Shown: piece after piece, positions 43,299 to 52,149 of the stretch | Position numbering within the stretch: position 1 is the first letter of the stretch | How the letters are laid out: each line of letters starts with the position of its first letter | Source: JBHBQE01 sp041776485 | GTDB lineage: Bacteria > Bacillota > Clostridia > Lachnospirales > Lachnospiraceae | Length of the DNA: 64,000 nucleotides | Reading direction: 5' to 3' | Assembly (NCBI GenBank): GCA_041776485.1 | Contig: JBHBQE010000020.1 | Coordinates: 1 to 64,000 of the forward strand | Notes under the pieces: generated by a model | What the model was told of the DNA's origin: nothing | What the model saw: only the letters and a program-made list of their open reading frames with translations | The model's database searches: none | Made by a program: the position numbers and the translations under genes

Positions 43299-45542
43299 AT
43301 GGCAACAAGAATTTCCGGTCTTACCTCAGGTCTTGATACAGAGGCTTTGGTCAATGCCATGGTTAGCGGCTATAAGGCAAAGGTTACGAAGAATAAGCAG
43401 GCACAGCAGTCACTGCAATATAAAAGAGACGCCTTAAAGTCTATAAATTCAGATGTATATAATCTGTTTTCATCTGTGGACAAATTAAGGTGGTCATCTT
43501 CCTATAGTTTAAAATCCACAACAGTATCGGATAAAACAAAGGCTAAGGTTAAAGCTTCTGATAGCTCCGTTAACGGCACTCAAAGCTTGGAGATAAAGGA
43601 GTTGGCTCAGGCGGGTTATTTGACGGGAGGAAATGTAAAGGGAGAGACTGCCCTTTCAGCTAAAACTAAGCTGTCAGATATATATACCACAACCGGTGGT
43701 AATAAAAATTCCTTTGCAGGAGGTTCTGTTTCTGTTTCTGTAGCAGGCAAGGAAAATAGCATTGCCTTTACTGAAGATATGACAGCTCAGGATTTTGTTA
43801 ACAAATTAAAGGATGCAGGTTTAAATGCCAGCTTTGACGCAGCAAATGGCAGATTTTTCATAAGCTCAAAGAATTCAGGCGTGGATAATGATTTTACTTT
43901 GGTGGCAAAGGATGCCAACGGTCTTAGCAGTTTAAAGGCATTGGGACTGTATTCGATTAATGAGAGTGACATTGCGGAATATCAGAAATGGGCAGATTAC
44001 AATAATTTGTCTCCTGCCGAATGGGAGGCTTTTGTAGATGAGCAGTATAAAAGTCAGGCCATTACTTACGAAGCCAGAGCTAATTCCTATGCCAATACTT
44101 TCAATTCATCTTTGGCACAGGTAAAGTCCAATACCAGCGAAATGAATTCCCTTTTAGATACCTTTAAGGACAGTGACGGCAATAGGATAATAAACAATAG
44201 CGCTGAGGCAAAGGCAAAGGCAGATGAGCTGCTGGCTAACAGAGACAGTGGGACAGGTCCTTATGCAGCCTATGTAAAGACCAATCCTGACGGCACACAG
44301 ATGATGGATGAAACCGGTGCCCTGGTATATGATACAGAGGCAATGAAAGCAGCTGATCCGAATTTATTTAGTCAGTTTGAAAAGGATACTGCCGAAATAA
44401 AAAGGTATCGAAATGCAGAAACAAAGCTTAAGGATTTTGAAACCAAAATAGCTGAAAATCAAGCTAAGATGAATGAGCTGGAAACTGCACATAAGGTTAA
44501 TGTGGAAAAAGACACAAATGGCGATGTGGTTAAGGCAACAGCTTTGACCAGTGCAGATGGAAGCCATTGGGACAGCCTTGTAGCGGAGGTTAATACTGAC
44601 AATCAAATTGCCAGGGACGCTCTGTCTGTAGAGCTTAGAAACAGGGTAAACAGCAGTATTGCCATGTTAAGCCAAATATCTCTGGGCGAGGTTTCTGAGG
44701 GAGCAGTCAGACTCTCAGGCTCTAACGCAAAAATTACACTTAATGGAGCAGAGTTTATATCCCAAAGCAATAACTTTTCCATAAACGGACTTTCCATAGA
44801 GGCGACAGCTAAAACAGAGAGCGCTATTACAATAACCACATCAACAGATACACAGGGACTCTATGATAAGATTAAGGACTTCCTGCAGCAGTATAATGAG
44901 GTGGTAAATAAGATTAGCAAGCTCTATAATGCAGAGGCGGCTAAGGGGTATGAGCCGCTCACAGATGAGCAAAAGGAGAAGATGTCCGAAACTGAGATAA
45001 ATAAATGGGAAACCAAGGTAAAGGATGCTATACTTAGAAGAGACGGTACATTATCCAGCATTTTAACTACTATGACAGGCTCAATGGCACAGGTGTTTGA
45101 TGTGGATGGAAAGAAGTACGGGCTTTCAACCTTCGGCATTAAGACCTTGGGATATTTTTCCGCAAAGAACAATGATAATTATGCCTTTCATATAGATGGC
45201 GACGCAGACGACAAAGCTACCGCCGGCAATAGTGATAAATTAATGGCAGCTATTATTGCAGACCCTGAAAAGGTTACAGGATTTTTCCAAAAGCTGTCCT
45301 CTTCATTATATGATTCACTGAATAAGAAGATGAAATCCACTTCCTTAAGCAGCGCCTATACCATATATAATGATAAGAAGATGGACAAGGAATATAAAGA
45401 CTACTCCAAGGTTATCAAAAAGTGGGAGAAAAAGGTAACAGAAATGGAGGATTTCTACTATAAGAAGTTTGCTTCTATGGAGAAAACCTTATCCAAGCTG
45501 CAAAGCAGTACCAGTTCCCTATCATCTTTCTTTGGGAAATAA
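43299..45542 (+). CDS. fliD: Flagellar filament cap protein FliD (HAP2), enlarged
   Basis: Caps the growing filament and directs flagellin folding. 747 residues. N-terminal domain ISGLTSGLDTEALVNAMVSG and coiled coil; central domains with an extra helical, charged insertion (about 225-440) and C-terminal FliD_C region with TTSTDTQGLYDKIKDFLQQY, NEVVNKISKLYN. The protein ends in a coiled coil (KWEKKVTEMEDFYYKKFASM). AGGAGG precedes the start. Confidence 0.94.
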   Translation: MATRISGLTSGLDTEALVNAMVSGYKAKVTKNKQAQQSLQYKRDALKSINSDVYNLFSSVDKLRWSSSYSLKSTTVSDKTKAKVKASDSSVNGTQSLEIKELAQAGYLTGGNVKGETALSAKTKLSDIYTTTGGNKNSFAGGSVSVSVAGKENSIAFTEDMTAQDFVNKLKDAGLNASFDAANGRFFISSKNSGVDNDFTLVAKDANGLSSLKALGLYSINESDIAEYQKWADYNNLSPAEWEAFVDEQYKSQAITYEARANSYANTFNSSLAQVKSNTSEMNSLLDTFKDSDGNRIINNSAEAKAKADELLANRDSGTGPYAAYVKTNPDGTQMMDETGALVYDTEAMKAADPNLFSQFEKDTAEIKRYRNAETKLKDFETKIAENQAKMNELETAHKVNVEKDTNGDVVKATALTSADGSHWDSLVAEVNTDNQIARDALSVELRNRVNSSIAMLSQISLGEVSEGAVRLSGSNAKITLNGAEFISQSNNFSINGLSIEATAKTESAITITTSTDTQGLYDKIKDFLQQYNEVVNKISKLYNAEAAKGYEPLTDEQKEKMSETEINKWETKVKDAILRRDGTLSSILTTMTGSMAQVFDVDGKKYGLSTFGIKTLGYFSAKNNDNYAFHIDGDADDKATAGNSDKLMAAIIADPEKVTGFFQKLSSSLYDSLNKKMKSTSLSSAYTIYNDKKMDKEYKDYSKVIKKWEKKVTEMEDFYYKKFASMEKTLSKLQSSTSSLSSFFGK

Positions 45543-45586
45543 CAACTAGGTTTAGGTAATTATATTTAATTCAGGAGGAAATATAG

Positions 45587-45976
45587 ATGGCACCCAAAAG
45601 CGGATATGATGTCTATGCAAGCAATAGGATTTTGACAGCCTCTCCGGCAGAGCTTACCCTGATGTTATATGAGGGGGCAATTAAATTTTGTAATATAGCT
45701 ATAGTGGCATGTGAGCAAAATGAAGTTGAGAAAGCCCATATTAATATTACCAAGGTGGAGAATATAATTATGGAATTTCAAGGCAGCTTAGATAGAAAAT
45801 ATCCTGTAGCAAAGTATTTTGATGATGTATATTCATATATTTATCAAAGGCTGGTGGAGGCTAACATTTCCAAAGAAAAGGAAATACTGGAGGAAGTCCT
45901 AACTCACCTTCGTACTATGAGAGATACATGGAAAGAGGTTATGAGCCGCACAAATAACGGAGCAAAGGTGGGATAA
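45587..45976 (+). CDS. fliS: Flagellin export chaperone FliS
   Basis: Binds the C-terminal D0 helix of flagellin before export. 129 residues, helical, with the family patterns YASNRILTASPAELTLMLYE near the N terminus and EVLTHLRTMRDTWKEVM at the end. AGGAGG upstream. The final A of its TAA is the first base of the next gene's ATG. Confidence 0.95.
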   Translation: MAPKSGYDVYASNRILTASPAELTLMLYEGAIKFCNIAIVACEQNEVEKAHINITKVENIIMEFQGSLDRKYPVAKYFDDVYSYIYQRLVEANISKEKEILEEVLTHLRTMRDTWKEVMSRTNNGAKVG

Positions 45977-46455
45977 TGGGAATTGAAAGCTATGTTGCCA
46001 TGCTGCGCTCAAGCCTTGATAGAAAGATAGATATTCTGGATAGAATAGTTCGGGAAAATGAAATACAGCTTCAGATTTTGGTGGATAGAGAATCTCTTCC
46101 GGAGGAATTGGAGGAGACAATTCAAAAAAAGACAGCTCTTATAGAGGAAATGGAAAAGCTTGACAGCGGATTCGATGAGGTTTTCACCAGAATAAGAGAT
46201 GAGCTTGACAGTAATAGGGAGCAATACAAATCAGATATTTCGGCTATGCAGTCACAAATCAGACAGATTGTAGACAGAGGTGCTCAGATAGAGGCTCAGG
46301 AACTTAGGAATAAGGAAGTTGCTCAGGATAAATTTACCTATATTAAGAATCAGGTAAAAAAGACCGGCAAAAGCCGCAAAGCGGTTAATACCTATTATAG
46401 CAATATGATGAAAGTAAACTATGTAGATCCGCAGTTTATGGACAATAAAAAATAA
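45976..46455 (+). CDS. Helical flagellar protein in the FliT position
   Basis: 159 residues, almost entirely coiled coil (LRSSLDRKIDILDRIVRENE; AQIEAQELRNKEVAQDKFTY) with a basic C terminus. One-base overlap with fliS indicates translational coupling. FliT or FlgN-like chaperones occupy this spot in related clusters; no diagnostic motif confirms it, so a FliD chaperone role is inferred from position. Confidence 0.6.
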   Translation: MGIESYVAMLRSSLDRKIDILDRIVRENEIQLQILVDRESLPEELEETIQKKTALIEEMEKLDSGFDEVFTRIRDELDSNREQYKSDISAMQSQIRQIVDRGAQIEAQELRNKEVAQDKFTYIKNQVKKTGKSRKAVNTYYSNMMKVNYVDPQFMDNKK

Positions 46456-46467
46456 TTATAAAAAGGC

Positions 46468-46494
46468 TAAACATTTTGATTGTAATTCCGATAT
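46468..46494 (+). promoter_or_regulatory. Sigma-28 type promoter of the first flagellin gene
   Basis: TAAA (46468-46471), exactly 15 bases, TCCGATAT (46487-46494). Predicts a transcript start about 46501 and a leader of roughly 125 bases. Confidence 0.78.
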
Positions 46495-46534
46495 AATAGG
46501 TGTAAGATAAATATACCATAAAACGTTAGCGAAA

Positions 46535-46617
46535 GGAGGTACGGCCAGAGCAAGCGTTAGTGGATATTATAAACAAGCAAACTGCGACAAGGATGTCGTA
46601 AGATAAAATTCAAGGAG
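46535..46617 (+). promoter_or_regulatory. CsrA-type translational control region in the flagellin leader
   Basis: Three GGA-bearing sites: a GGAGG at 46535-46539 with no start codon in reach; a hairpin at 46583-46600 with stem TGCGACA/TGTCGTA and tetraloop AGGA; and the true ribosome site AAGGAGG at 46612-46618. The hairpin contains ACAAGGATGT, matching ten bases of the known CsrA consensus RUACARGGAUGU. A CsrA dimer bridging hairpin and ribosome site would block flagellin translation. Confidence 0.75.
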
Positions 46618-46625
46618 GAATTATT

Positions 46626-47471
46626 ATGGTAGTACAACACAATTTACAGGCAATGAACTCTAACAGACAGTTAGGAATCACAGTTGGCAATCAGGCAAAG
46701 TCAACTGAGAAACTGTCAAGCGGTTACAAGATTAACCGTGCAGCTGACGATGCAGCAGGTCTTGCAATTTCTGAGAAGATGAGAACACAGATTCGTGGAC
46801 TCAATCGTGCTTCAACCAATGCCCAGGATGGAATATCAGTAGTACAGACAGCAGAAGGTGCGTTGAACGAAGTTCATGATATGCTTCACAGAATGAACGA
46901 GTTAGCTACTCAGGCAGCTAATGATACTAACACAAGTATCGACCGTACACAGATTTCCAAGGAAATTGATCAGCTCGTTTCCGAAATCGACCGTGTTGCC
47001 AGCACAACTCAGTTCAACACAATGAATCTTCTTGATGGAGCTTTCACAAAGAAAAATCTTCAGGTCGGTTCATTAGAGGGACAGAAGATTGAGATAAGCA
47101 TTCAGGCTATGGATGCTAAAGGGCTTGGTTTATCAGACAAGTCAGCTGCTCAGGCTGATGGTACACATAAGCTTAGTGTAAGCAGCTTTGCTAAGGCCGG
47201 AGCATCTATGACCCTGATACAAAAGGGAATAGATATCCTGTCTACCCAGAGAGCCGCATTAGGAGCAGTGCAGAACCGTCTTGAGCATACTATCAAGAAC
47301 CTTGACACAACCGCTGAGAATACTCAAGCTGCTGAGTCCAGAATTCGTGATACAGATATGGCTAAGCAAATGGTTGAATACAGCAAGAACCAGATCCTTT
47401 CTCAGGCTGGACAGTCCATGCTTGCACAGGCTAATCAGTCAACCCAGGGAGTGCTTTCACTGTTACAGTAA
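46626..47471 (+). CDS. hag: Flagellin, first copy
   Basis: Main filament subunit, 281 residues. Short flagellin consisting of the conserved D0/D1 ends only: MVVQHNLQAMNSNRQLGITV, KLSSGYKINRAADDAAGLAI at the start, and AAESRIRDTDMAKQMVEYSK through LAQANQSTQGVLSLLQ at the end, with little variable domain. AAGGAGG lies seven bases before the ATG. Codon use is more biased than in neighbouring genes, fitting high expression. Followed by its own terminator. Confidence 0.97.
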   Translation: MVVQHNLQAMNSNRQLGITVGNQAKSTEKLSSGYKINRAADDAAGLAISEKMRTQIRGLNRASTNAQDGISVVQTAEGALNEVHDMLHRMNELATQAANDTNTSIDRTQISKEIDQLVSEIDRVASTTQFNTMNLLDGAFTKKNLQVGSLEGQKIEISIQAMDAKGLGLSDKSAAQADGTHKLSVSSFAKAGASMTLIQKGIDILSTQRAALGAVQNRLEHTIKNLDTTAENTQAAESRIRDTDMAKQMVEYSKNQILSQAGQSMLAQANQSTQGVLSLLQ

Positions 47472-47490
47472 GGGCATAAATACCATAATT

Positions 47491-47522
47491 AAGAGTCGGT
47501 ACGTACCTACCGGCTCTTTTTA
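47491..47522 (+). terminator. Intrinsic terminator of the first flagellin gene
   Basis: AAGAGTCGGTA (47491-47501) pairs with TACCGGCTCTT (47508-47518) with one G-T wobble, followed by a T-run. Confidence 0.85.
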
Positions 47523-47581
47523 ATAAATTTCCGACTATTACGGGACATTTGGAATGCGGCAAAATTTTTTCTGCCAAAGTG

Positions 47582-47608
47582 TTAAGTTATTCCATCTTGT
47601 TCCGATAA
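47582..47608 (+). promoter_or_regulatory. Sigma-28 type promoter of the second flagellin gene
   Basis: TTAA (47582-47585), 15 bases, TCCGATAA (47601-47608). The -10 box is as good as that of flgM. Leader of about 46 bases. Confidence 0.7.
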
Positions 47609-47661
47609 TATATGTGTAAGGAATAAGAAAGCCCAATAAATTGGGGATCAAGGAGGAAATT

Positions 47662-48534
47662 ATGGTAGTACAACACAATCTTCAGGCGATGAACGCCAAT
47701 AGGCAACTTGGAATTACAACAAATGGACAGGGAAAGTCCACAGAAAAGCTTTCCAGTGGATATAGGATTAATCGTGCGGCTGATGACGCGGCAGGACTTG
47801 CTATTTCTGAGAAAATGAGGACACAGGTTCGTGGACTTAATCGTGCTTCAACCAATGCTCAGGATGGGATATCAGTAGTGCAGACAGCAGAAGGTGCATT
47901 AAATGAAGTGCATGATATGCTTCATAGAATGAATGAATTAGCTACTCAGGCAGCTAATGATACCAATACAAGTATAGACAGACTTCAGATTTCAAAAGAA
48001 ATTGACCAGTTAGTATCAGAAATTGACCGTGTTGCCAGTACAACACAGTTTAATACAATGAACCTGTTAGACGGTTCCTTTACCAGCAAAAATCTTCAGG
48101 TTGGATCCTTAGAGAAGCAGAAGATTGAGATAAGCATTCAGGCTCTCAGTGCCTCTGGACTTGGTTTAGCAGATAAATTCCCGGCAGAAGGGCCTGCTGT
48201 TGGAATGACAGGAGCAGGTGCTAGTGCTCATAAGCTTAATGTCAGCAGTTTTGCTAAGGCCGGTGAGTCAATGACTTTAGTTCAGAAAGCTATTGATATA
48301 GTATCCGAACAAAGGGCAAACCTTGGTGCTATTCAAAACCGCCTTGAGCATACCATTGCTAACTTGGATACAACTGTTGAGAATACACAGGCAGCAGAAT
48401 CCAGAATCCGTGATACAGACATGGCGGAGGAAATGGTTCGCTACAGCAAGAATAATATTCTTGCTCAAGCCGGACAGTCCATGCTTGCTCAGGCAAATCA
48501 GGCAACCCAGGGTGTTTTATCACTATTACAGTAA
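47662..48534 (+). CDS. hag: Flagellin, second copy
   Basis: 290 residues, closely related to the first copy throughout the conserved ends; the main difference is a short insertion near residues 176-196 (EGPAVGMTGAGASAH against a shorter QADGTHK). The ATG at 47662 follows AAGGAGG; an in-frame ATG-less extension upstream to 47641 has no ribosome site. It has its own sigma-28 promoter and terminator, so the two flagellins can be expressed independently. Confidence 0.97.
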   Translation: MVVQHNLQAMNANRQLGITTNGQGKSTEKLSSGYRINRAADDAAGLAISEKMRTQVRGLNRASTNAQDGISVVQTAEGALNEVHDMLHRMNELATQAANDTNTSIDRLQISKEIDQLVSEIDRVASTTQFNTMNLLDGSFTSKNLQVGSLEKQKIEISIQALSASGLGLADKFPAEGPAVGMTGAGASAHKLNVSSFAKAGESMTLVQKAIDIVSEQRANLGAIQNRLEHTIANLDTTVENTQAAESRIRDTDMAEEMVRYSKNNILAQAGQSMLAQANQATQGVLSLLQ

Positions 48535-48559
48535 AATTAATAATTCTTACACATTTTAT

Positions 48560-48587
48560 AAGACCGGCAATGCCGGTCTTTTTTTGG
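48560..48587 (+). terminator. Intrinsic terminator of the second flagellin gene
   Basis: AAGACCGGC (48560-48568) pairs with GCCGGTCTT (48572-48580) over a 3-base loop, followed by seven T. The next gene's candidate start codons begin at once after it. Confidence 0.88.
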
Positions 48588-48597
48588 AATGTTCATT

Positions 48598-49659
48598 ATG
48601 GATAGAAAAATTAACGTAGACATATTAATTTTAGTGGCAAAAAACGGAGGGGTGGAAAATATACTTAATGCCCTATCCTCATATCTTAGTAATAATGGAT
48701 TTTATGTGAGAATTATTCAATTAGTATATGAAAATGACAGCTGGGTAAACTCAGGCATTGAATTTATTCCTGTGTATAATTCCAGATTAGATATTAATTT
48801 GGAAAAGTTATACCAAGGCTATAAAAATGTACTTACAGACAGTGACACTTCTCCTGATATTATTTTAGCTACAGCCTCCCCCTATATGAGTTATATAGGT
48901 AAAAGAGCAGCAGAAGAGCTCGGGATAAATGCCAGAATAATATCTTATTTACATACTTTGCCGAAAATATATGAGGCTTCTGGATTTGGCGGGATAGAAG
49001 CATTGGGATATGCAGACTGTCATTTTGCAATCAGTGATTTAATTTATAGCAATATTAGGTCAGCGTTCCCTAATGATAAGATATTTAGGGTTAATAACCC
49101 TATTTTGTGTGATATAAAGCACATAGATACAAAAAGAGATAAATATAAGCTGTCCTTCATCGGGAGACTTAGTCCGGAAAAGTCCGTTGATACAATTATC
49201 AGGGCGATTGCAAAAACAAGACATACCTTTAACCTTTCTGTGGTAGGTCAGGGAGAAGAGGAGGAAAGCTTAAGGCAACTGGTAGATAATCTTAATCTTA
49301 ATTCTAAAGTGGAGTTTCTGGGATGGCAGGATAATCCGTGGGAACATATTCACAACTCTTATGCTCTTATTATTGCTTCAGCTTATGAGGGATTTTCCTT
49401 AGCTGTAATAGAAGCCCTTGCTCACGGCATGGCTGTTATTTCAACTCCTGTATCCGGTTCGGTAGAGGTGATACGACCGGGAGAAAACGGATTTTTGTTC
49501 CCCTATAAGGATGTGGCTGCTCTTACAAAAATATTGGATTTTATAGCAGAAGAAAAGCTCCCATATATTGATAGCAAGGTATGTATAGACAGTGTACGGG
49601 AATTTGGCGCCAAGGAAGTATTTTCCTATATTTCAAAAATATTTAGAGCTTTGGTATAA
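48598..49659 (+). CDS. Glycosyltransferase family 4-like
   Basis: About 353 residues, GT-B fold. C-terminal nucleotide-sugar domain SFIGRLSPEKSVDTIIRAIA, SVVGQGEEEESLRQL and the E-x7-E motif EGFSLAVIE, followed by GTPVSGS-like STPVSGSVEVI. Two in-frame ATGs exist (48589, 48598); GGA at 48586 is better spaced for the second. It sits directly behind the flagellin terminator and 7 bases before the next transferase. Adjacent location suggests a role in flagellin glycosylation, not shown by the sequence itself. Confidence 0.85.
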   Translation: MDRKINVDILILVAKNGGVENILNALSSYLSNNGFYVRIIQLVYENDSWVNSGIEFIPVYNSRLDINLEKLYQGYKNVLTDSDTSPDIILATASPYMSYIGKRAAEELGINARIISYLHTLPKIYEASGFGGIEALGYADCHFAISDLIYSNIRSAFPNDKIFRVNNPILCDIKHIDTKRDKYKLSFIGRLSPEKSVDTIIRAIAKTRHTFNLSVVGQGEEEESLRQLVDNLNLNSKVEFLGWQDNPWEHIHNSYALIIASAYEGFSLAVIEALAHGMAVISTPVSGSVEVIRPGENGFLFPYKDVAALTKILDFIAEEKLPYIDSKVCIDSVREFGAKEVFSYISKIFRALV

Positions 49660-49666
49660 TCAGTTT

Positions 49667-50845
49667 ATGAAAGTATTAGTATATAGATACGGAAGTATCT
49701 GTGAGCCATATATTCTGCATAGCTTCAAAGAATTTGGATTTGAAGTAATTGAATATGATAAGGAAGTAAGTGTAAAAAATTATGACCCCAGAGTAGCGGT
49801 AAAGGAAATAAGTGATTTTTTACAGGATACTCCTGTGGATTTTATATTTTCAATTAATTTCTTTCCCTATGTATCAGAGGTATGCAATATTTTCAAATTA
49901 ATATATTTAAGCTGGATTGTGGATTCACCGGTATTGGAGCTATATTCCACCGCAATAGCCAGAGAATGTAATAGGGTATTTTTATTTGACAGAGCATTAT
50001 TTAATGAGATAAGCCCACTTAATCCGGGGCGGGTATTCCATCTTCCTCTGGCAGGAAGCGTTGCCGACAAGGAAAAACTGTTTGAGAATACAGATAACGA
50101 GACTAAGGTGAAATTCTCCCATGACTTGGCTTTTGTAGGCTCTCTTTATACAGAAAAATGTCCTTATGACCTTGTCAGTGGATTAACTGAGAAAACTAGG
50201 GGATATTTAGAGGGATTAATGGATGTCCAAAAGCGTATTTATGGTTATTATTTTATTGAAGATTTATTAAGTGACGATATAATAAATGAATTTAAAGATT
50301 GTTTACCGAGGTTTTTTTCATTGCCTTATGGGAACTTTTTAACAGATAAGAGAACCATGGCTCAATTTTATATTGGCAATAAGATTTCAGCTATGGAAAG
50401 GGTGGAAACCTTTACAATGCTTGCAAAGCATTTTGATACTTACATATATACGGCAAGTGATACTCAAAACATACCGCATATTCATAATATGGGAACTGCA
50501 AAGACTCTCTCAGAAATGCCTATAATCTTTAATCAATCCAGGATAAATTTAAATATTACTTCGAAAATAATACGTACCGGTTTGCCCTTGAGGATATTTG
50601 ACATATTAAGCAGCGGCGGATTTTTAATCAGCAATTATCAGGAGGAAATCCCGGAATTATTTGAACCGGGGGAGGAGCTGGTGGTGTATACTGATCTGGA
50701 GGAGCTTAAATATCTGGTGGGGTACTATCTGGACCATGATAGAGAGAGAGAGCGAATTGCAAAACAGGGTTTTATAAAATTAAGGGATAACTATACTTAC
50801 GAAAAACAAATGGAGAAAATGCTTGCTCTGGCATTTGATTTGTAA
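49667..50845 (+). CDS. CgeB/DUF3880-type glycosyltransferase, copy 1
   Basis: 392 residues. Begins MKVLVYRYGSICEPYILHSF; the region LSWIVDSPVLELYS and DLAFVGSLYTEK belong to the DUF3880 half, and the C-terminal half carries the Glyco_trans_1_2 pattern INLNITSKIIRTGLPLRIFD, ILSSGGFLISNY and FEPGEELVVY. No strong ribosome site; translation may be coupled to the preceding gene. Paralogous to the gene at 50957. The two probably transfer similar sugars in succession. Confidence 0.8.
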   Translation: MKVLVYRYGSICEPYILHSFKEFGFEVIEYDKEVSVKNYDPRVAVKEISDFLQDTPVDFIFSINFFPYVSEVCNIFKLIYLSWIVDSPVLELYSTAIARECNRVFLFDRALFNEISPLNPGRVFHLPLAGSVADKEKLFENTDNETKVKFSHDLAFVGSLYTEKCPYDLVSGLTEKTRGYLEGLMDVQKRIYGYYFIEDLLSDDIINEFKDCLPRFFSLPYGNFLTDKRTMAQFYIGNKISAMERVETFTMLAKHFDTYIYTASDTQNIPHIHNMGTAKTLSEMPIIFNQSRINLNITSKIIRTGLPLRIFDILSSGGFLISNYQEEIPELFEPGEELVVYTDLEELKYLVGYYLDHDRERERIAKQGFIKLRDNYTYEKQMEKMLALAFDL

Positions 50846-50956
50846 AAATTATTTTGATATGGAAGCGAATTTCAACTGACTGAACTTTTTGGAATTGGAT
50901 ATATCTGTGAGATATCAGGCAAACGCATTGTGATTAGATAGCTGAGGAGGAATCTG

Positions 50957-52141
50957 TTGAAAATAGTTTTTTTGGACTGGAACTGCTTTAATAAAGAAGA
51001 TACCATGGAAGCATTAGCTTCTATGGGACACAGTGTTATTAGATATATTGATACAGGCTATAATGATATACAAAATAAGGAATTTTTGGATAATTGCCGT
51101 AAAATGCTGGAAAGGGAACATCCGCAGATGTTCTTTTCCTATAATTATTTCCCTCTGGTGGCAGAGGCATGCCATTTAGCGGAGATACCCTACATTTCTT
51201 TTGTCTATGACAGCCCCTATACCTATGTATATTCCTATACTCTTATGTACCCTACTAATTACGTGTTTTTATTTGACAGAAGCTGGGTGGAAGAGTTTAA
51301 CTCGGGAGGTCTTAAAAATGTGTATTATATGGTACTTCCGGGAAATGTGAATAAGGTTAGGAATCTGGAGAAAAGGGGATATGACATGAATAGAACAGTC
51401 TGTGACATTTCCTTTGTAGGAACCTTATATAATGAAGAGCACAATTTTTATGATAGGCTTATTGAAAAGGCGCCGGAGTATTTGCAGGGTTACTTATCCG
51501 GATTAATAGAGGCTCAGCAGAAGCTCTATGGAATGAACATTGTGGACTCTGCTCTGGAGAGAGATAGTATATATGATATGCTTATAAAGACCTTACCCAT
51601 TGAAGATACTTCCAGAGGTATAGAGCCAAAAGTCTACCGATACAGCAATTATTTTGTCAAAAGAAAGATTACCCAGCTGGAAAGGCAAAATCTGCTTACA
51701 ATATTGGGTGCAGGTTTTGGGAATAGATGGGATATAAAGCTTTTTACAGTGGATTTGAAATATAATCTTAAAGGTATTAAAAACATGGGAGTTACAGGAT
51801 ACGAAACGGAAATGCCCTTAGTTTTTAAAAACTCTAAAATTAACCTAAACATATCCCTTAGAAGTATCAATACTGGAATTCCCCTTAGGTGTATAGATAT
51901 TCTCTCCTCTGGGGGCTTTTTACTCTCCAATTACCAAGGTGACTTAGCAACTGACTTTATTCCGGGAGAAGATTTTGATTACTTTGGAAGTCCCGAGGAA
52001 ATGCTTAGTAAGTGTGAATATTACCTGTCCCATGAAAAGGAAAGGCTGGAGATAGCTTTAAACGGACAAAGAAAAATAGAAAAATATTATAGCTTTGAAG
52101 CTGTTTTCGGCAGGATATTTAATCTGGTATTTGGGGAATAA
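50957..52141 (+). CDS. CgeB/DUF3880-type glycosyltransferase, copy 2
   Basis: 394 residues, same architecture as the previous gene: FVYDSPYTYVYSYTLM and DISFVGTLYNEEHNFY, then INLNISLRSINTGIPLRCID with ILSSGGFLLSNY and FIPGEDFDYF. Start is TTG after AGGAGG. The 111-base gap from copy 1 may hold its own promoter, though none is clear. It is convergent with the FliD-like gene, eight bases between stops. Confidence 0.8.
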   Translation: MKIVFLDWNCFNKEDTMEALASMGHSVIRYIDTGYNDIQNKEFLDNCRKMLEREHPQMFFSYNYFPLVAEACHLAEIPYISFVYDSPYTYVYSYTLMYPTNYVFLFDRSWVEEFNSGGLKNVYYMVLPGNVNKVRNLEKRGYDMNRTVCDISFVGTLYNEEHNFYDRLIEKAPEYLQGYLSGLIEAQQKLYGMNIVDSALERDSIYDMLIKTLPIEDTSRGIEPKVYRYSNYFVKRKITQLERQNLLTILGAGFGNRWDIKLFTVDLKYNLKGIKNMGVTGYETEMPLVFKNSKINLNISLRSINTGIPLRCIDILSSGGFLLSNYQGDLATDFIPGEDFDYFGSPEEMLSKCEYYLSHEKERLEIALNGQRKIEKYYSFEAVFGRIFNLVFGE

Positions 52142-52149
52142 AAATAGAA

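Noticed and set aside
46521..46560. CGTTAG direct repeat in the flagellin leader
   Set aside because: Six-base repeat only, same orientation, not able to pair; too short to claim meaning.
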